Of a DNA stretch of 64,000 bases, positions 18,276-27,869 are shown piece after piece. Below the pieces are notes generated by a model. The model saw only the letters and a program-made list of their open reading frames with translations, was not told the DNA's origin and ran no database searches. The stretch's first letter is position 1. Each line of letters begins with the position of its first letter. The stretch is from CAYJLW01 sp964370965. GTDB lineage: Bacteria > Actinomycetota > Acidimicrobiia > UBA2766. The stretch spans positions 1 to 64,000 of the forward strand of contig CAYJLW010000004.1 of the NCBI GenBank assembly GCA_964370965.1. The letters are read 5' to 3'. The translations under genes and the position numbers were made by a program.

Positions 18276-18905
18276 TCAGGTCGTCGGCGTCGCCTCCGGG
18301 TCGCGCCGGGCGTCGGCGGTGTCCTCGGCGTCGTCCGTCTCGGCGTCGCCTTCGGGGCTCGCCGCGGTGGGCCGGGCAAGGGCGAGGGCTGTGATCATCG
18401 TCACGGCCGCCGTGAGGGCCATGAGCGGCAGTGTGATGAAGCCGAACTGCTCGAAGTAGATGATGGCGCAGGGGGGGCCGACGGCAGAGCACGAGTCGCC
18501 GAACACGTCCGGGAAGCGTTCTATGAGGATGTGGTACACCGACACCAGGGAGCTCACGGCGAGGACGGGGATCGCGTAGGTCCGGATCGACACGTCACGG
18601 CGGAACGCTGCGATGCCCAGGATGATCGCCCATGGGTAGATCCCGATGCGCTGGTACCAGCAGTACCTGCACGGGGCGAAGTGTGCGACGTCGGAGTAGT
18701 AGAGGCTACCCAACATCGCCACCACGGCGATCGTCCAGGCGAGGTTGAGGGCGACGGGGGCGACTTCGTCGCGGAAGCGGGCGAAGAGGCCGGCGCCGGT
18801 CGCCGAGAACCGGGAGGTTCCCGCGAGCACCCAGGTGACGGCGCAGAACGCGAAGCAGACGAGGGTGAGGACGCCGAAGAAGGCGTTGAAGGTCTTGACG
18901 GGCAC
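18276..18905 (-). CDS. DsbB-family disulfide bond formation protein
   Basis: The 209-residue membrane protein has about five hydrophobic helices. A CRYCWYQR motif after the second helix and a second cysteine pair in DSCSAVGPPC are the two redox-active pairs of DsbB. It should reoxidise a periplasmic-side thiol oxidase by passing electrons to quinone. The highly acidic C-terminal tail (residues 185-209) is cytoplasmic. The GTG start lies four bases after the stop of the upstream TIGR03085 gene, so the two are co-transcribed. Confidence 0.85.
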   Translation of the reverse strand: MPVKTFNAFFGVLTLVCFAFCAVTWVLAGTSRFSATGAGLFARFRDEVAPVALNLAWTIAVVAMLGSLYYSDVAHFAPCRYCWYQRIGIYPWAIILGIAAFRRDVSIRTYAIPVLAVSSLVSVYHILIERFPDVFGDSCSAVGPPCAIIYFEQFGFITLPLMALTAAVTMITALALARPTAASPEGDAETDDAEDTADARRDPEATPTT

Positions 18906-18909
18906 CGGG

Positions 18910-19596
18910 CTACAACCCCATGGGAGAGGACTCCAGGGCCTTGACGAGGCCCGTGTCGTCCCCGGCCAGGGTGACACGGGCGGCGCCGCGACGGCCCGAG
19001 AGATAGAGGAGGATCTCCCCGGCGGGGCCGCTGAGCTCGGCGCCGGCCGTGGCGGGGTCGGCGCGGCGGACGAGGAGGCGCCCCACGCGCAGGGCGAGGC
19101 GTTCCCTGTCGCCCGCCTCGAGGAGGAGCGCTCCCTCTGCTCCCCGCACGCGGGCGAGGTTGAGGCGGGCCACGCGTCTGAGATGGTGCCACAGCATCCC
19201 GGAGAGCTCGGCCCCGGGATCGGGGCGGTCGAGCGTGAGGTCGCCGCGGGCGACGTCCTCGTTGTGGATCCAGTACTCGGCCAGGTTCACGAGGGTGCGG
19301 TCATAAAGGAAGGGCGGACCCTTGCCCAGCGCCTCGACAAGGTGCTCGCGGCCCCGGGCGACGCGCCGGGCCATGAGCCGCCTCGTGAGCGGAGCGAAGG
19401 GGGCGAACACGATGCCGGGGCCCGCGAGTAGAGGCTCGCGTTCGCGCACGACGAGATGGGCGGCGAGGTCCTCCACGGTCCACCCCTCGCAGAGTGTGCG
19501 GGCCTGCCACTGCTCGTCGGTGAGATGGCCGAGGACGTCGACGAGCCAGCGACGCTCGTCGGCGACGAGGCCGGCGATGAGGCGCATGTGGGCCAT
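18910..19596 (-). CDS. TIGR03085 family metal-binding protein (DinB/MDMPI-like)
   Basis: This 228-residue protein carries the actinobacterial TIGR03085 pattern: LCEGWTVEDLAAHLVVRERE near residue 36. The histidines that bind the metal in DinB/mycothiol-dependent maleylpyruvate isomerase folds are present (H47 and the NLAEYWIHNEDV segment). Members are predicted metal-dependent, possibly thiol-dependent enzymes of unknown substrate. It is the first gene of a two-gene unit with dsbB. Whether the operon reflects a thiol redox link is speculation. Confidence 0.8.
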   Translation of the reverse strand: MAHMRLIAGLVADERRWLVDVLGHLTDEQWQARTLCEGWTVEDLAAHLVVREREPLLAGPGIVFAPFAPLTRRLMARRVARGREHLVEALGKGPPFLYDRTLVNLAEYWIHNEDVARGDLTLDRPDPGAELSGMLWHHLRRVARLNLARVRGAEGALLLEAGDRERLALRVGRLLVRRADPATAGAELSGPAGEILLYLSGRRGAARVTLAGDDTGLVKALESSPMGL

Positions 19597-19661
19597 GGCG
19601 GCAGCCTACCCCTCCCGTCGGCGGACGTGGTTCTCCCCCGGACCCGCAAGAATGGTGCACC

Positions 19662-20522
19662 ATGGTCGCCGCCGTCACCCTGTGGTCGCTGCGGGCCCTC
19701 GGCGTCGTCGCCGTCGGGTTCGTCTCGGGGGTGCTGTCCGGGATGTTCGGTGTGGGCGGGGCGGTGCTCACCACCCCCGGGATCAGGGTCCTCGGGGCGA
19801 CCGCCGTGCAGGCGATCGGCTCCACGATCCCGCCCATGCTTCCTGGTGCCGTCTCGGGCACGATCCGCTACGCCCGCAAGGGCCTCGTCGACTGGCGGGT
19901 CGCCCTCGTGTGCGGTGGGCCGGGAGCGCTGCTGGCGCTCGCCGGCGCCGCCACCTCCGCGGTCGTGAACGCCCACGTCCTCATGATCGTCACGGCGGCG
20001 CTGATGGGCTGGACGGCGTGGCGCACGGCGAGAGGCCCCGAGACGGGAGCCGGCAGCGGCGCGGACCTCCCCTCCGGCTCCGCGCCGGCCGGGGGCCCGG
20101 GCGCCGCCGCCGGGGGAGGGCCGCAGGCGGAGGCGGACGACCCCCGCCCGTCCCTGCTCTCTCTCGTCGTCGTGGGGGCCTTTGCCGGCTACCTCGCCGG
20201 GCTTCTCGGCATCGGCGGAGGGATCGTCATGCTGCCGGCCTTCACCACCGTGCTCCGCCTCCCCATCAAGACGGCCGTTGCCTCGAGCCTCGTGGCGGTG
20301 GCGATCTTCTCGGTCCCGGCCATGATCGGCCAGGCCCTCCTGGGCCACGTCGACTGGGCCTATGCCCTCCTCCTCGCCGTGGGTGTGGTCCCCGGGGCGC
20401 AGATCGGTTCCGCGGTGACCGTGGGGGCCTCGGCCGTGCACACACGAGTCCTCGTAGCCGCCTTCCTCGGTCTCCTCGCTGTCGTCTACGGGGTCACGGA
20501 GGCGGTCGCCCTCTTCCGGTGA
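19662..20522 (+). CDS. TauE/SafE family membrane permease
   Basis: The 286-residue protein has about eight transmembrane helices in two homologous halves. Each half opens with the family's glycine-rich motif (GVLSGMFGVGGAVLTTP near residue 22 and GYLAGLLGIGGGIVMLP near 176). A poorly conserved Gly/Ala/Pro loop (about 128-165) joins them. The family (TauE/SafE, COG0730) exports sulfite, sulfoacetate or other organic anions. The substrate here is not evident. It converges with cheB. Confidence 0.88.
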   Translation: MVAAVTLWSLRALGVVAVGFVSGVLSGMFGVGGAVLTTPGIRVLGATAVQAIGSTIPPMLPGAVSGTIRYARKGLVDWRVALVCGGPGALLALAGAATSAVVNAHVLMIVTAALMGWTAWRTARGPETGAGSGADLPSGSAPAGGPGAAAGGGPQAEADDPRPSLLSLVVVGAFAGYLAGLLGIGGGIVMLPAFTTVLRLPIKTAVASSLVAVAIFSVPAMIGQALLGHVDWAYALLLAVGVVPGAQIGSAVTVGASAVHTRVLVAAFLGLLAVVYGVTEAVALFR

Positions 20523-20549
20523 GGTTCGCGGGCCGGTCAGCGCAGTGCC

Positions 20550-21671
20550 CTACCGGCGGCCGGGCGCGTCGGCGCCTCCGTGAGGCGACTGGGGCGCCAG
20601 GGCGGCGCGGCGGGCGTGGCGGACGACCGCCGCGCAGATGGCCGGGGCCACGTCCGGGAGGGGGAGTATCTGGGCGGCGGCGCCGATCTCGGCGGCGGCC
20701 CTCGGCATCCCGTAGACGACGCAGGTCTCCTCGGCCTCGACGATCGTGTGGGCGCCGGCGTCCCGCATGGCCAGGAGGCCTGCGGCACCGTCCTCGCCCA
20801 TGCCGGTGAGGAGGACCCCGACTGCGTCGGGGCCGGCCGCGGCCGCCGCCGAGTCGAACAAGACGTCGACTGCGGGGCGCTGGTGGTGCACGGGGGGGGC
20901 GGTGTCCAGGCGCACGTTGTAGCCGGCGTCCGCGCGCCGCAGGACGAGATGGTGGCCCCCCGGGGCGACGAGGGCGAGGCCGGGTTCCACTGTGTCCCTG
21001 TCCCGGGCCTCCCGTACTCGCAGCCCGCAGATGGAGTCGAGACGCCTCGCGAAGGGGTCGGTGAAGGACGCCGGGAGATGCTGGCAGACCAGGACGCCCG
21101 GGCTCGCGGGGGGGAACCGGGCGAGGACGTCCTCGATGGCGCGGGTGCCGCCGGTGGATGCGCCGATGATCACAGGGTGGCGGGCGAGCTCGTCGCGGCT
21201 GAGGGCGGCGAAGGCCAGTTCGGACAGGGAGGGCACTTCGCGGCCGTCCGGTCTCCGCCGCCGCGGCCGGGCGGCGTCGAGGACGGCCCGGGTGAGCTGG
21301 GCGGCCATGTCGTCGCTGCCGGTCACGGATCTGGGCTTGGGGACGACCTCCCGCGCGCCGAGGTCCAGGGCCCGGAGGACGACGCCGTCGTCGCCGTGCG
21401 CCAGGGATGTGACGACCACGACGGGGAGCGGGTAGTGGATCATGAGCCGCTCGAGGAAGTCGAGGCCGTTCATGCGGGGCATGTCGACGTCGAGGGTGAC
21501 GACGTCGGGCTCGTGGGCCGCGATCTGCTCCCGGGCCTCGAAGGCGTCCGATGCCGTGGCCACGACGTCGATGCCGGGGTGCGCGCAGAGTGCCTGGGAC
21601 AGGGCGCGGCGCACGACGGCGCTGTCGTCGACGACGAGGACGCGTACCGGGGTGGGGGGGATGGCGTTCAC
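20550..21671 (-). CDS. cheB: CheB, chemoreceptor glutamate methylesterase
   Basis: The 373-residue protein has an N-terminal receiver domain (about 10-125, phosphoacceptor Asp in VTLDVDMPRMNG) and a C-terminal methylesterase domain (about 185-365). The catalytic triad is visible: Ser in IIGASTGGT, His in CQHLPASFTDPFA and Asp in LLTGMGEDGAAG. It removes methyl groups from chemoreceptors when phosphorylated by CheA. The GTG start overlaps the cheR stop in GTGA. It is the last gene of the cheYAWRB operon. Confidence 0.95.
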   Translation of the reverse strand: MNAIPPTPVRVLVVDDSAVVRRALSQALCAHPGIDVVATASDAFEAREQIAAHEPDVVTLDVDMPRMNGLDFLERLMIHYPLPVVVVTSLAHGDDGVVLRALDLGAREVVPKPRSVTGSDDMAAQLTRAVLDAARPRRRRPDGREVPSLSELAFAALSRDELARHPVIIGASTGGTRAIEDVLARFPPASPGVLVCQHLPASFTDPFARRLDSICGLRVREARDRDTVEPGLALVAPGGHHLVLRRADAGYNVRLDTAPPVHHQRPAVDVLFDSAAAAAGPDAVGVLLTGMGEDGAAGLLAMRDAGAHTIVEAEETCVVYGMPRAAAEIGAAAQILPLPDVAPAICAAVVRHARRAALAPQSPHGGADAPGRR

Positions 21672-22498
21672 GGGGCGGCTCTCCTGTACACGCCCGGCTG
21701 CACGTACCGGAAGCCGGAGGGCGTGCACCCCAGGCTCTCCGCCAGGCCCGTGAAGAGGAGGCCGTCTTCGGTGAGAAGCTCGCGGAAACGGGACACCAGC
21801 CGGGAGCGCGTCTCGTCGCCGAAGTAGATCATCACGTTGCGGCAGAAGACGGCGTCGAAAGGGCCGTGCATGGGCCAGGTGCCCATGAGGTTGAGGCGGG
21901 CGAAGCGCACGACCTCGCGGAGCCTGTCGCCCACGACGAGGGCAGCGGCCCCGTCGGGCACCACCACCCTGTGGAAGAACCGGCGGAACAGGGAGGGGGG
22001 GACGTCACGGGCCGCCTCCTGGGGGTAGCGACCCCTGCGCGCCACCTCCAGCACGACGGAGGAGATGTCCGTGCCGAGGACCTTGAGGTCCGGGCCTCCG
22101 CCAGAGGCGGCGGTGGCGGCAATCGAGTACGGCTCCTCGCCCGTGGAGCACCCGGCGCTCCAGATGCGCAGGCGCGCCGGGGGGGATCGACGCCGGCGCA
22201 TCTCCTGGGAGAGGTAGTCGAAGTGGACGCGTTCGCGGAAGAAGGAGGTCCGGTGCGTGGTGAGGGCGCTGACCAGGACGCGGGTCTCCTCGCCGGTGTC
22301 CTCCTGGAGCCGGTTGACGTAGTCGGGGAAGCCGTCGAGGCCCAGAGCGACGAGGCGTCGCGACAAGCGAGCTCGTACGAGGTGGCGCTTGGCGTCCTCC
22401 AGGAGGATTCCGGTCTGGGCGTGCAGGAGGTCGCGGATCACCCGGAACTCGCTGTCTCCGAGCTCCACGCCGGACGGCCAGGGGGCGAGCCTGTTCAA
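21668..22498 (-). CDS. cheR: CheR, chemoreceptor methyltransferase
   Basis: The 276-residue protein has an N-terminal helical domain (about 10-80) and a SAM-binding Rossmann domain with IWSAGCSTGEEPYSIA and the signature VFCRNVMIYFGDE. It methylates glutamates on chemoreceptors. A TTG start overlapping the cheW stop (TTGA) gives the full N-terminus; an internal GTG at 22468 is the alternative. There is no C-terminal VYRR-type TPR domain. Confidence 0.93.
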   Translation of the reverse strand: MNRLAPWPSGVELGDSEFRVIRDLLHAQTGILLEDAKRHLVRARLSRRLVALGLDGFPDYVNRLQEDTGEETRVLVSALTTHRTSFFRERVHFDYLSQEMRRRRSPPARLRIWSAGCSTGEEPYSIAATAASGGGPDLKVLGTDISSVVLEVARRGRYPQEAARDVPPSLFRRFFHRVVVPDGAAALVVGDRLREVVRFARLNLMGTWPMHGPFDAVFCRNVMIYFGDETRSRLVSRFRELLTEDGLLFTGLAESLGCTPSGFRYVQPGVYRRAAP

Positions 22499-23004
22499 AG
22501 TGGCCCGCCGGTGTCGCGCACCCCGCTCTGCGAACCGGCCAGGGCGAGGGCGGCGTCCACGTCGACGATCACCTGCACGCGCCCTGCCGACTTCGCCATC
22601 GCTGACACGAAGGGGACGCCTTCTCCCCCGGGGAGCTCCGGGGGCCCCTCTATGTCCTTCTCCGCGACCCGGAGCACCTCCAGGACCTCGTCCACCACGC
22701 AACCCACCTCTCCGGTCGTCGTGCGGCACACGACGATGCACGTGTCGCGCACGTCGGCGACGGCCTCCATGCCGAAGCGGAGGCGGAGGTCGACGACGGG
22801 GATGACCTGCCCCCGCAGGTTGACCACCCCCCGGACGTAGGACGGGGAGCGGGGGAGGGCCGTCACCGTTAGCATGGCGACGATCTCCCTCACCCTGAGG
22901 ATGTCCAGGCCGCACTCCGTCCCGCCCAAGCGGAACATGAGGTACTTCGCGTCCGGGGGGGGAGCGAGGTCCGGACCTGCCTGCACTGGGGTCGCGTTCG
23001 TCAT
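22495..23004 (-). CDS. cheW: CheW coupling protein
   Basis: The 169-residue protein is a single CheW SH3-like domain after a 20-residue Pro-rich tail. Typical lines are MFRLGGTECGLDILRVREI, VRGVVNLRGQVIPVVDLR and GCVVDEVLEV. It links chemoreceptors to CheA. The ATG start overlaps the cheA stop as ATGA; upstream in-frame codons belong to cheA. Confidence 0.95.
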   Translation of the reverse strand: MTNATPVQAGPDLAPPPDAKYLMFRLGGTECGLDILRVREIVAMLTVTALPRSPSYVRGVVNLRGQVIPVVDLRLRFGMEAVADVRDTCIVVCRTTTGEVGCVVDEVLEVLRVAEKDIEGPPELPGGEGVPFVSAMAKSAGRVQVIVDVDAALALAGSQSGVRDTGGPL

Positions 23005-25073
23005 GGGTGTGCGCTCCTCGGGCCGGCCGGGGCGCTCCCGGGGGCGGCCTCCACGGGACAATCGGCCGCGTCCGGGGTGCCATGACCGGGGCGCTCCGAG
23101 ACGAGCTCGACCACGTCGAGGACGAGACCGACGGAGCCGTCGCCGAGGATCGCGGTCCCGGAGATGCCCGGCGTGTGGGCGACGGCCGCCGGGAGGGGCT
23201 TGGCGACGACGCGGAGCTGCCCCAGAAGGGAGTCGACGAGGAGGGCGGCGCAGCGGGGGCCGGCGTCCACCACCACGACGAGGCCCTCGGTGGGGTCGGT
23301 CACGGCGTCGGGGACGCCGAAGACGTCGTGGATGCGCACGAGGGGAACGAGAGACCCGCGGGACAGGACGAGCTCCCCGTCGCCGGGCGTGCTCACGAGG
23401 GCGTCCGGGCCGGGCTGTTGGGTGGTCTCGATCAGGGTCGTGGGGACGACGTAGCGTTCGGTGCCCACGCCGACGAGCATGCCGCGGGTCACGGCGAGGG
23501 TGAGGGGGAGACGGACGGAGAAGGTGGTGCCGGCTCCAGGGACGGACGTGACCTCGACGCGGCCCCCCACGGCCTCGATGCCGCGGCGCACGACGTCCAT
23601 GCCCACGCCGCGCCCGGAAACGCCCGTGACCCTCTCGGCCGTGGAGAACCCGGCGGAGAATATGAACGCGGCCACCTCGGCGTCCGACAGGCCGTGGCTG
23701 CCGTCGGTGAGGCCCCGCTCCCTGGCCTTGGCGAGGACACGTCCACGGTCGATGCCGGCGCCGTCGTCGGCGATCCGGACGAGGACGTGCTCACCGGCCT
23801 GGGCCGCGGTGATCCGTACGGTGCCCCGCGCTGTCTTGCCCGCCCGGCGCCGCTCCTCGGGCGCCTCGACACCGTGGTCGACGGCGTTGCGCACCATGTG
23901 CATGAGCGGGTCCGTGATGGCCTCGACGACGTTGCGGTCCAGTTCGGTGTCCTCCCCCTCCAGGACGAGGTCGACGTCCTTGCCCGTGCGAGCGGCGGCG
24001 TCGCGCACGACTCGGCCCATCTTGGTGAGCGTGCCCTTGAGGCGGACCATGGCCATGGCGAGCGCGAGGTCCTGAAGCTCCCGGGTGAGCTTGGCCGCGA
24101 CGTCGACCTTGCGGGCGAGGCGCTCCTGCGTGGTGACGATCTCCTCGACGGCGATCGTCGAGTGCGTCACGACCAGTTCGCCCACGAGAGCCACGAGGCG
24201 GTCGAGTCGCTCCGTGGAGACCCGGACGCTGCGGTCTCCTCTCGGGGCGGGAGGGCGGGGACCGTTGCCGGGGGCCGTGCTCGGCGCATGGGCGGCGGGT
24301 CGCTCGCCTCCGGATGGCCCCCATACTCCCCCGGAGAGCGCCTCCAGGAGTCCGGCGAGGTTGCCGGGCGGCTCGGGGTCCCCTCCCGCGGCCGACACCT
24401 CCACGAGGTCGACGAGGCGCCGCAAGGTGTCGACGGTCTCGAGGAGGAGGCTCCCTGTCGCGGCATCGAGGGGGCGGGCGCCGGAGCGGACGCCCTCTAG
24501 GAGATCCTCGGCGGCGTGAGCGAGGGAGCCCACGGCCGTGCTCCCCAGGAACCCGGCCATGCCCTTCAGGGTGTGGAAGGTGCGCAGGAGACCGTCGAGG
24601 GCCTCGCGGGGAGGCCGTCCCTCGGCCCGGGCGGCCTGCTCGCAGGCCAGCAGGGCGTCTTCGGCCACGGCGAGATGCTCGCGGGCCTCGGCGAGGAACT
24701 CGTCGACGAGGGTCGCGTCCACACCCCCGGGCAGGATCTCGGGGCTGTCCGGAGGCGCCGGCGGCGCCAGGCGCTCTTCCAGGTGGCGACGTGCGGCGTC
24801 GATGCCGTCCCCTCCCCCCGCCATGGCCGTGAGGAGCGCGGCCACGGCGTCGCGGATGCCGGGGGGGTCACCGCCGGTTCCGGCGTGGAGGGCCTCCAGG
24901 GCGTCGAGGACGAGGTCGAGGTGGGCCGCCGCGGGGTCGTCCAGATCGGGATCCGCTTCCAGGTGCTCCTCGATCTCCGCGCCCACGCCGGCGAGCGCAG
25001 CGCGGTCGGAGGGGTCGAGGGCAGCGACGCGTCCTGCCCAGCCGATGAGGGGGTCGGAGGCGTCTCCTGGCAT
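23001..25073 (-). CDS. cheA: CheA chemotaxis histidine kinase
   Basis: This 690-residue kinase has an HPt domain with H167 in LLRTFHTLKGMAGFLGS, a dimerisation domain (about 305-365), an HATPase domain (NAVDHGVEAPEERR, DDGAGID, GRGVGMDVVR) and a C-terminal CheW-like domain ending the protein. It also has an extra N-terminal region of about 110 residues of unclear role. No separate P2 domain is obvious. It phosphorylates CheY and CheB in response to receptor signals. It starts two bases after the cheY stop. Confidence 0.95.
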   Translation of the reverse strand: MPGDASDPLIGWAGRVAALDPSDRAALAGVGAEIEEHLEADPDLDDPAAAHLDLVLDALEALHAGTGGDPPGIRDAVAALLTAMAGGGDGIDAARRHLEERLAPPAPPDSPEILPGGVDATLVDEFLAEAREHLAVAEDALLACEQAARAEGRPPREALDGLLRTFHTLKGMAGFLGSTAVGSLAHAAEDLLEGVRSGARPLDAATGSLLLETVDTLRRLVDLVEVSAAGGDPEPPGNLAGLLEALSGGVWGPSGGERPAAHAPSTAPGNGPRPPAPRGDRSVRVSTERLDRLVALVGELVVTHSTIAVEEIVTTQERLARKVDVAAKLTRELQDLALAMAMVRLKGTLTKMGRVVRDAAARTGKDVDLVLEGEDTELDRNVVEAITDPLMHMVRNAVDHGVEAPEERRRAGKTARGTVRITAAQAGEHVLVRIADDGAGIDRGRVLAKARERGLTDGSHGLSDAEVAAFIFSAGFSTAERVTGVSGRGVGMDVVRRGIEAVGGRVEVTSVPGAGTTFSVRLPLTLAVTRGMLVGVGTERYVVPTTLIETTQQPGPDALVSTPGDGELVLSRGSLVPLVRIHDVFGVPDAVTDPTEGLVVVVDAGPRCAALLVDSLLGQLRVVAKPLPAAVAHTPGISGTAILGDGSVGLVLDVVELVSERPGHGTPDAADCPVEAAPGSAPAGPRSAHP

Positions 25074-25075
25074 CG

Positions 25076-25549
25076 TCAGCTCCGGAAGAAGGCCCGTTCG
25101 CGGCGTGGGCGGGCCGGGGATGCCGTGGTGGGTGGTTCCGGGGGAGGGGGAGCGGCCTTGGCGGCCTCGTCGGACGCGAGCAGAGGACCCACCGCCTCCC
25201 GGAGGGCGTCGACCGTGAAGGGCTTCGTCACGTAGGCGTCCACGCCGTCCTGGGCGAGGGCCTCGGCCACTTCGGCGTCGTCGGCTTCGCCACTCACGAC
25301 CACGACGGGAACGCGCCCGTCGGTCTCCCTGTCCCGGAGGTGCCGGACGACGTCCATGCCCGACATCTCGGGCATGAGCCAGTCGACGAACACGATCCCG
25401 GTGACGTCGGGGTCGAAGCGGGAGATCCCTTCGGGCCCGTCGGTGGCCTCCTCGAACTCGAAGTCGCCCAGGCCGGCACGGCGGAGCACTTCGATGAGGA
25501 CCCTGCGCAGGAAGCGGGAGTCGTCGATCACCAGAGCGTGGACGGCCAT
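25076..25549 (-). CDS. cheY: CheY-like response regulator
   Basis: The 157-residue protein is a receiver domain: acidic residues in VIDDSRFLRR, phosphoacceptor Asp in IVFVDWLMPEMSGMD, Thr/Ser in VVVSGEADD and Lys in YVTKPF. A Pro/Ala/Arg tail of about 30 residues follows (from residue 127) and is unusual for CheY. The ATG at 25549 follows a GGAG site and opens directly on the receiver. It leads the cheYAWRB operon, divergent from the chemoreceptor. Confidence 0.9.
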   Translation of the reverse strand: MAVHALVIDDSRFLRRVLIEVLRRAGLGDFEFEEATDGPEGISRFDPDVTGIVFVDWLMPEMSGMDVVRHLRDRETDGRVPVVVVSGEADDAEVAEALAQDGVDAYVTKPFTVDALREAVGPLLASDEAAKAAPPPPEPPTTASPARPRRERAFFRS

Positions 25550-25696
25550 GGCTCTCCTTGTCATGGGCCCTGCGGCGGGCCATGTGGCGCGCCGGTCGGA
25601 CCGGGGGGATCGCTCCTGTCCTCGCATCGACCAGCGGGAGCGGGCGGTTGAGCGAGTAGCGGAGGGACCCGGGATTCCGGGCCCGGTGGTTTCGCC

Positions 25697-25723
25697 TCAA
25701 GTTGTGGAGAAGTCGACCGATTC
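25697..25723 (+). promoter_or_regulatory. Candidate sigma-28 (FliA/WhiG-type) promoter
   Basis: TCAAGTTG at 25697-25704 and ACCGATTC at 25716-25723 are separated by 11 bases. The FliA consensus is TAAAGTTT-N11-GCCGATAA, so the matches are 6 of 8 and 5 of 8 with exact spacing. Transcription would begin near 25730, ahead of the receptor GTG at 25760. Chemoreceptor genes are classic sigma-28 targets. Found by eye, not by a scored search. Confidence 0.5.
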
Positions 25724-25759
25724 CCTGGGGGGGGTGGATCGTGGTCGGATAGGAGCGCG

Positions 25760-27850
25760 GTGTCACGAGCAGGAACCCCCCGGACGGGCCGCTGGGTCCG
25801 TCTGCTTCGCGGTGTGCGGATGCGTCCCCGGCTGCTGGTGGGCTTCGGCGTCATGGTCGTCGTCGCCGGCGTGCTCGCCGGCATCGGCCTGGCGTCCCTG
25901 ACCCGCCAGCGCGACCTCGCCCGCGAGGAGGCCCGGATGCGGGCCGCCGTCGTGAAGGTCCGCGAGGCCGCTGTGGCGATGCGCCACGAGGAGGCCCTCC
26001 AGAACGAGTACGTGCTCTACGGCGAGGAGAGGTACAGGGCCGACTTCCTGAGGTCGGCAGGGATGGCGGTTCGTCTCGTGCAGGACGCGGAGCGGATCGA
26101 CGGCGGACGTGCCCACGCGGGCGACTACCGGAGGATCCGGGACGCGGACGTCGTGCATGACGGGCGCGTCACGCGCGAGGTCTTCCCCGCGGTCCAGGCG
26201 GGGGACTCCGGGCGGGCCCGGGAGGCCAACCGGGGGGCCGTGGACGCTCTCGGCGAGGTCACGGCGCTCACCGAGGGGCTCATCGACAAGGTCAACGACG
26301 ACATCCTCGCCGTGGAGGCGGAGATGACCCGTTCCGCGGACGAGAGCCGCACGTTCCTCCTCGTCGTGGCGCTCTGCGGCATCGCCCTTGCGGTGGCCCT
26401 GGCGCTCAGCATCTCTCGGTCCGTCACGAAGCCGCTCGCCGATCTGGAGGACGTCGCCCGGGGCCTTTCCAGGGGGGAGGCCGACCTCGAAGTGCGCTAC
26501 GAGGGCGGCGACGAGATCGGCACCCTCGCCGAGGCCTTCCGCTCCGTGGTGGCGTCCGAGCGGGACGTGGCCGCGGCGGCGGACGCTCTCGCCCGGGGAG
26601 ACCTCTCCGCCGAGCTCACCCCACGCTCGGAGGCGGACACGCTGGCCCGGAGCTTCGCTGAGATGGTGGGCACGCTGCGGGCGATGGCGGGCGAGCTGCG
26701 GAGTCTCCAGGACGGCTTCTACCAGGGGGACCTCTCGCTGCGGGGCGACGCCGAGCGCTTCCGGGGCACGTACCGCGACCTCGTCGCCGGTGTGAACGAG
26801 ATGATCGCGGCGGTCGTGGGGCCGGTCGAGGACGCCTCGGTCGTCCTGGCGCGCCTTGCCGCCCGTGATCTCACGATGCGGGTCGAAGGCGAGTACGGGG
26901 GCGAGTTCGGGCGCATCAAGGAGTCCGTGAACGCCGCCGCAGCCCATCTGGACGGCGAGCTCGTGCGTGTGGCGGAGGCGGCGGAGCAGGTGGCGGCGGC
27001 GGCGGACGAGATCGCCGCCGGCTCACAGTCTGCGGCTCAGGGCGCGTCGGAGCAGGCGGCCGCTCTCGAGGAGGTGTCGGCGACCATGACCCAGCTCGCG
27101 GACCTCAGCCGGGGGAACGCCAGGCACGCGGCGGAGGCGGCGGGCACCGCGGAGGCGAGCAGGCAGCTTCTCGGGGAGGGCAACGAGCATGTGGGACGCC
27201 TGGCGGTCTCGATGGGGGACATCGGACGTGCGACGGGGGCGACGGTGGGGATCGTGAAGACGATTGACGAGATCGCCTTCCAGACCAACCTCCTGGCGCT
27301 GAACGCCGCCGTGGAGGCGGCCCGGGCGGGCGAGGCCGGACGCGGCTTCGCCGTCGTGGCCGACGAGGTGCGCAACCTGGCCATGCGTTCGGCGGCGGCG
27401 GCGAAGGACACGGCGGCGCTCATCGAGGCCGCCCAGGCGTCGGCGGACACGGGCATGGCCGTGGCCGGGGAGGTGAGCGAGACGCTCGCCGGGATCGAGG
27501 AATGCGTGGCGCGGGCGGCCGAGGTCGCCGCGCAGATAGCGGAGGCCTCGTCCCAGCAGAGTGACAACATCTCCCAGGTGACCGTTGCCGTGCAGGAGGT
27601 GAACTCGGTCACCCAACAGATGGCGGCCAACTCCGAGGAGGGGGCGGGCGCCGCCGAGGAGCTCTCGGCGCAGGCCGCCGGGATGCGGGCGGCGACCGGG
27701 CGCTTCCGCCTCACGGGCAGGGAGCGACGTCGCTCCGGGGGCGGTGACGGCGCCGGGGCGGTGTCGCGGTCGGGGCGCATCCAGACCGTGAGCGCCCGTG
27801 AGCTCATCCCGTTCGACGAGGACGACGAGGAGATCCTCGAGGAGTTCTGA
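25760..27850 (+). CDS. Methyl-accepting chemotaxis protein with two HAMP units
   Basis: The 696-residue receptor has TM1 at about 24-46, a helical extracytoplasmic sensor domain (about 47-195), TM2 at about 198-218 and a HAMP domain. A second HAMP-like segment lies at about 360-410 ([19 protein letters not shown]). The signalling domain carries the hairpin tip [18 protein letters not shown] and [17 protein letters not shown]. The C-terminus is an acidic tail ([12 protein letters not shown]) rather than the NWETF-type tether. The GTG start has AGGAG upstream. It faces away from cheY and is its likely signalling partner. Confidence 0.93.
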   Translation: MSRAGTPRTGRWVRLLRGVRMRPRLLVGFGVMVVVAGVLAGIGLASLTRQRDLAREEARMRAAVVKVREAAVAMRHEEALQNEYVLYGEERYRADFLRSAGMAVRLVQDAERIDGGRAHAGDYRRIRDADVVHDGRVTREVFPAVQAGDSGRAREANRGAVDALGEVTALTEGLIDKVNDDILAVEAEMTRSADESRTFLLVVALCGIALAVALALSISRSVTKPLADLEDVARGLSRGEADLEVRYEGGDEIGTLAEAFRSVVASERDVAAAADALARGDLSAELTPRSEADTLARSFAEMVGTLRAMAGELRSLQDGFYQGDLSLRGDAERFRGTYRDLVAGVNEMIAAVVGPVEDASVVLARLAARDLTMRVEGEYGGEFGRIKESVNAAAAHLDGELVRVAEAAEQVAAAADEIAAGSQSAAQGASEQAAALEEVSATMTQLADLSRGNARHAAEAAGTAEASRQLLGEGNEHVGRLAVSMGDIGRATGATVGIVKTIDEIAFQTNLLALNAAVEAARAGEAGRGFAVVADEVRNLAMRSAAAAKDTAALIEAAQASADTGMAVAGEVSETLAGIEECVARAAEVAAQIAEASSQQSDNISQVTVAVQEVNSVTQQMAANSEEGAGAAEELSAQAAGMRAATGRFRLTGRERRRSGGGDGAGAVSRSGRIQTVSARELIPFDEDDEEILEEF

Positions 27851-27869
27851 CCTCCCGCACGAGTCGGGG

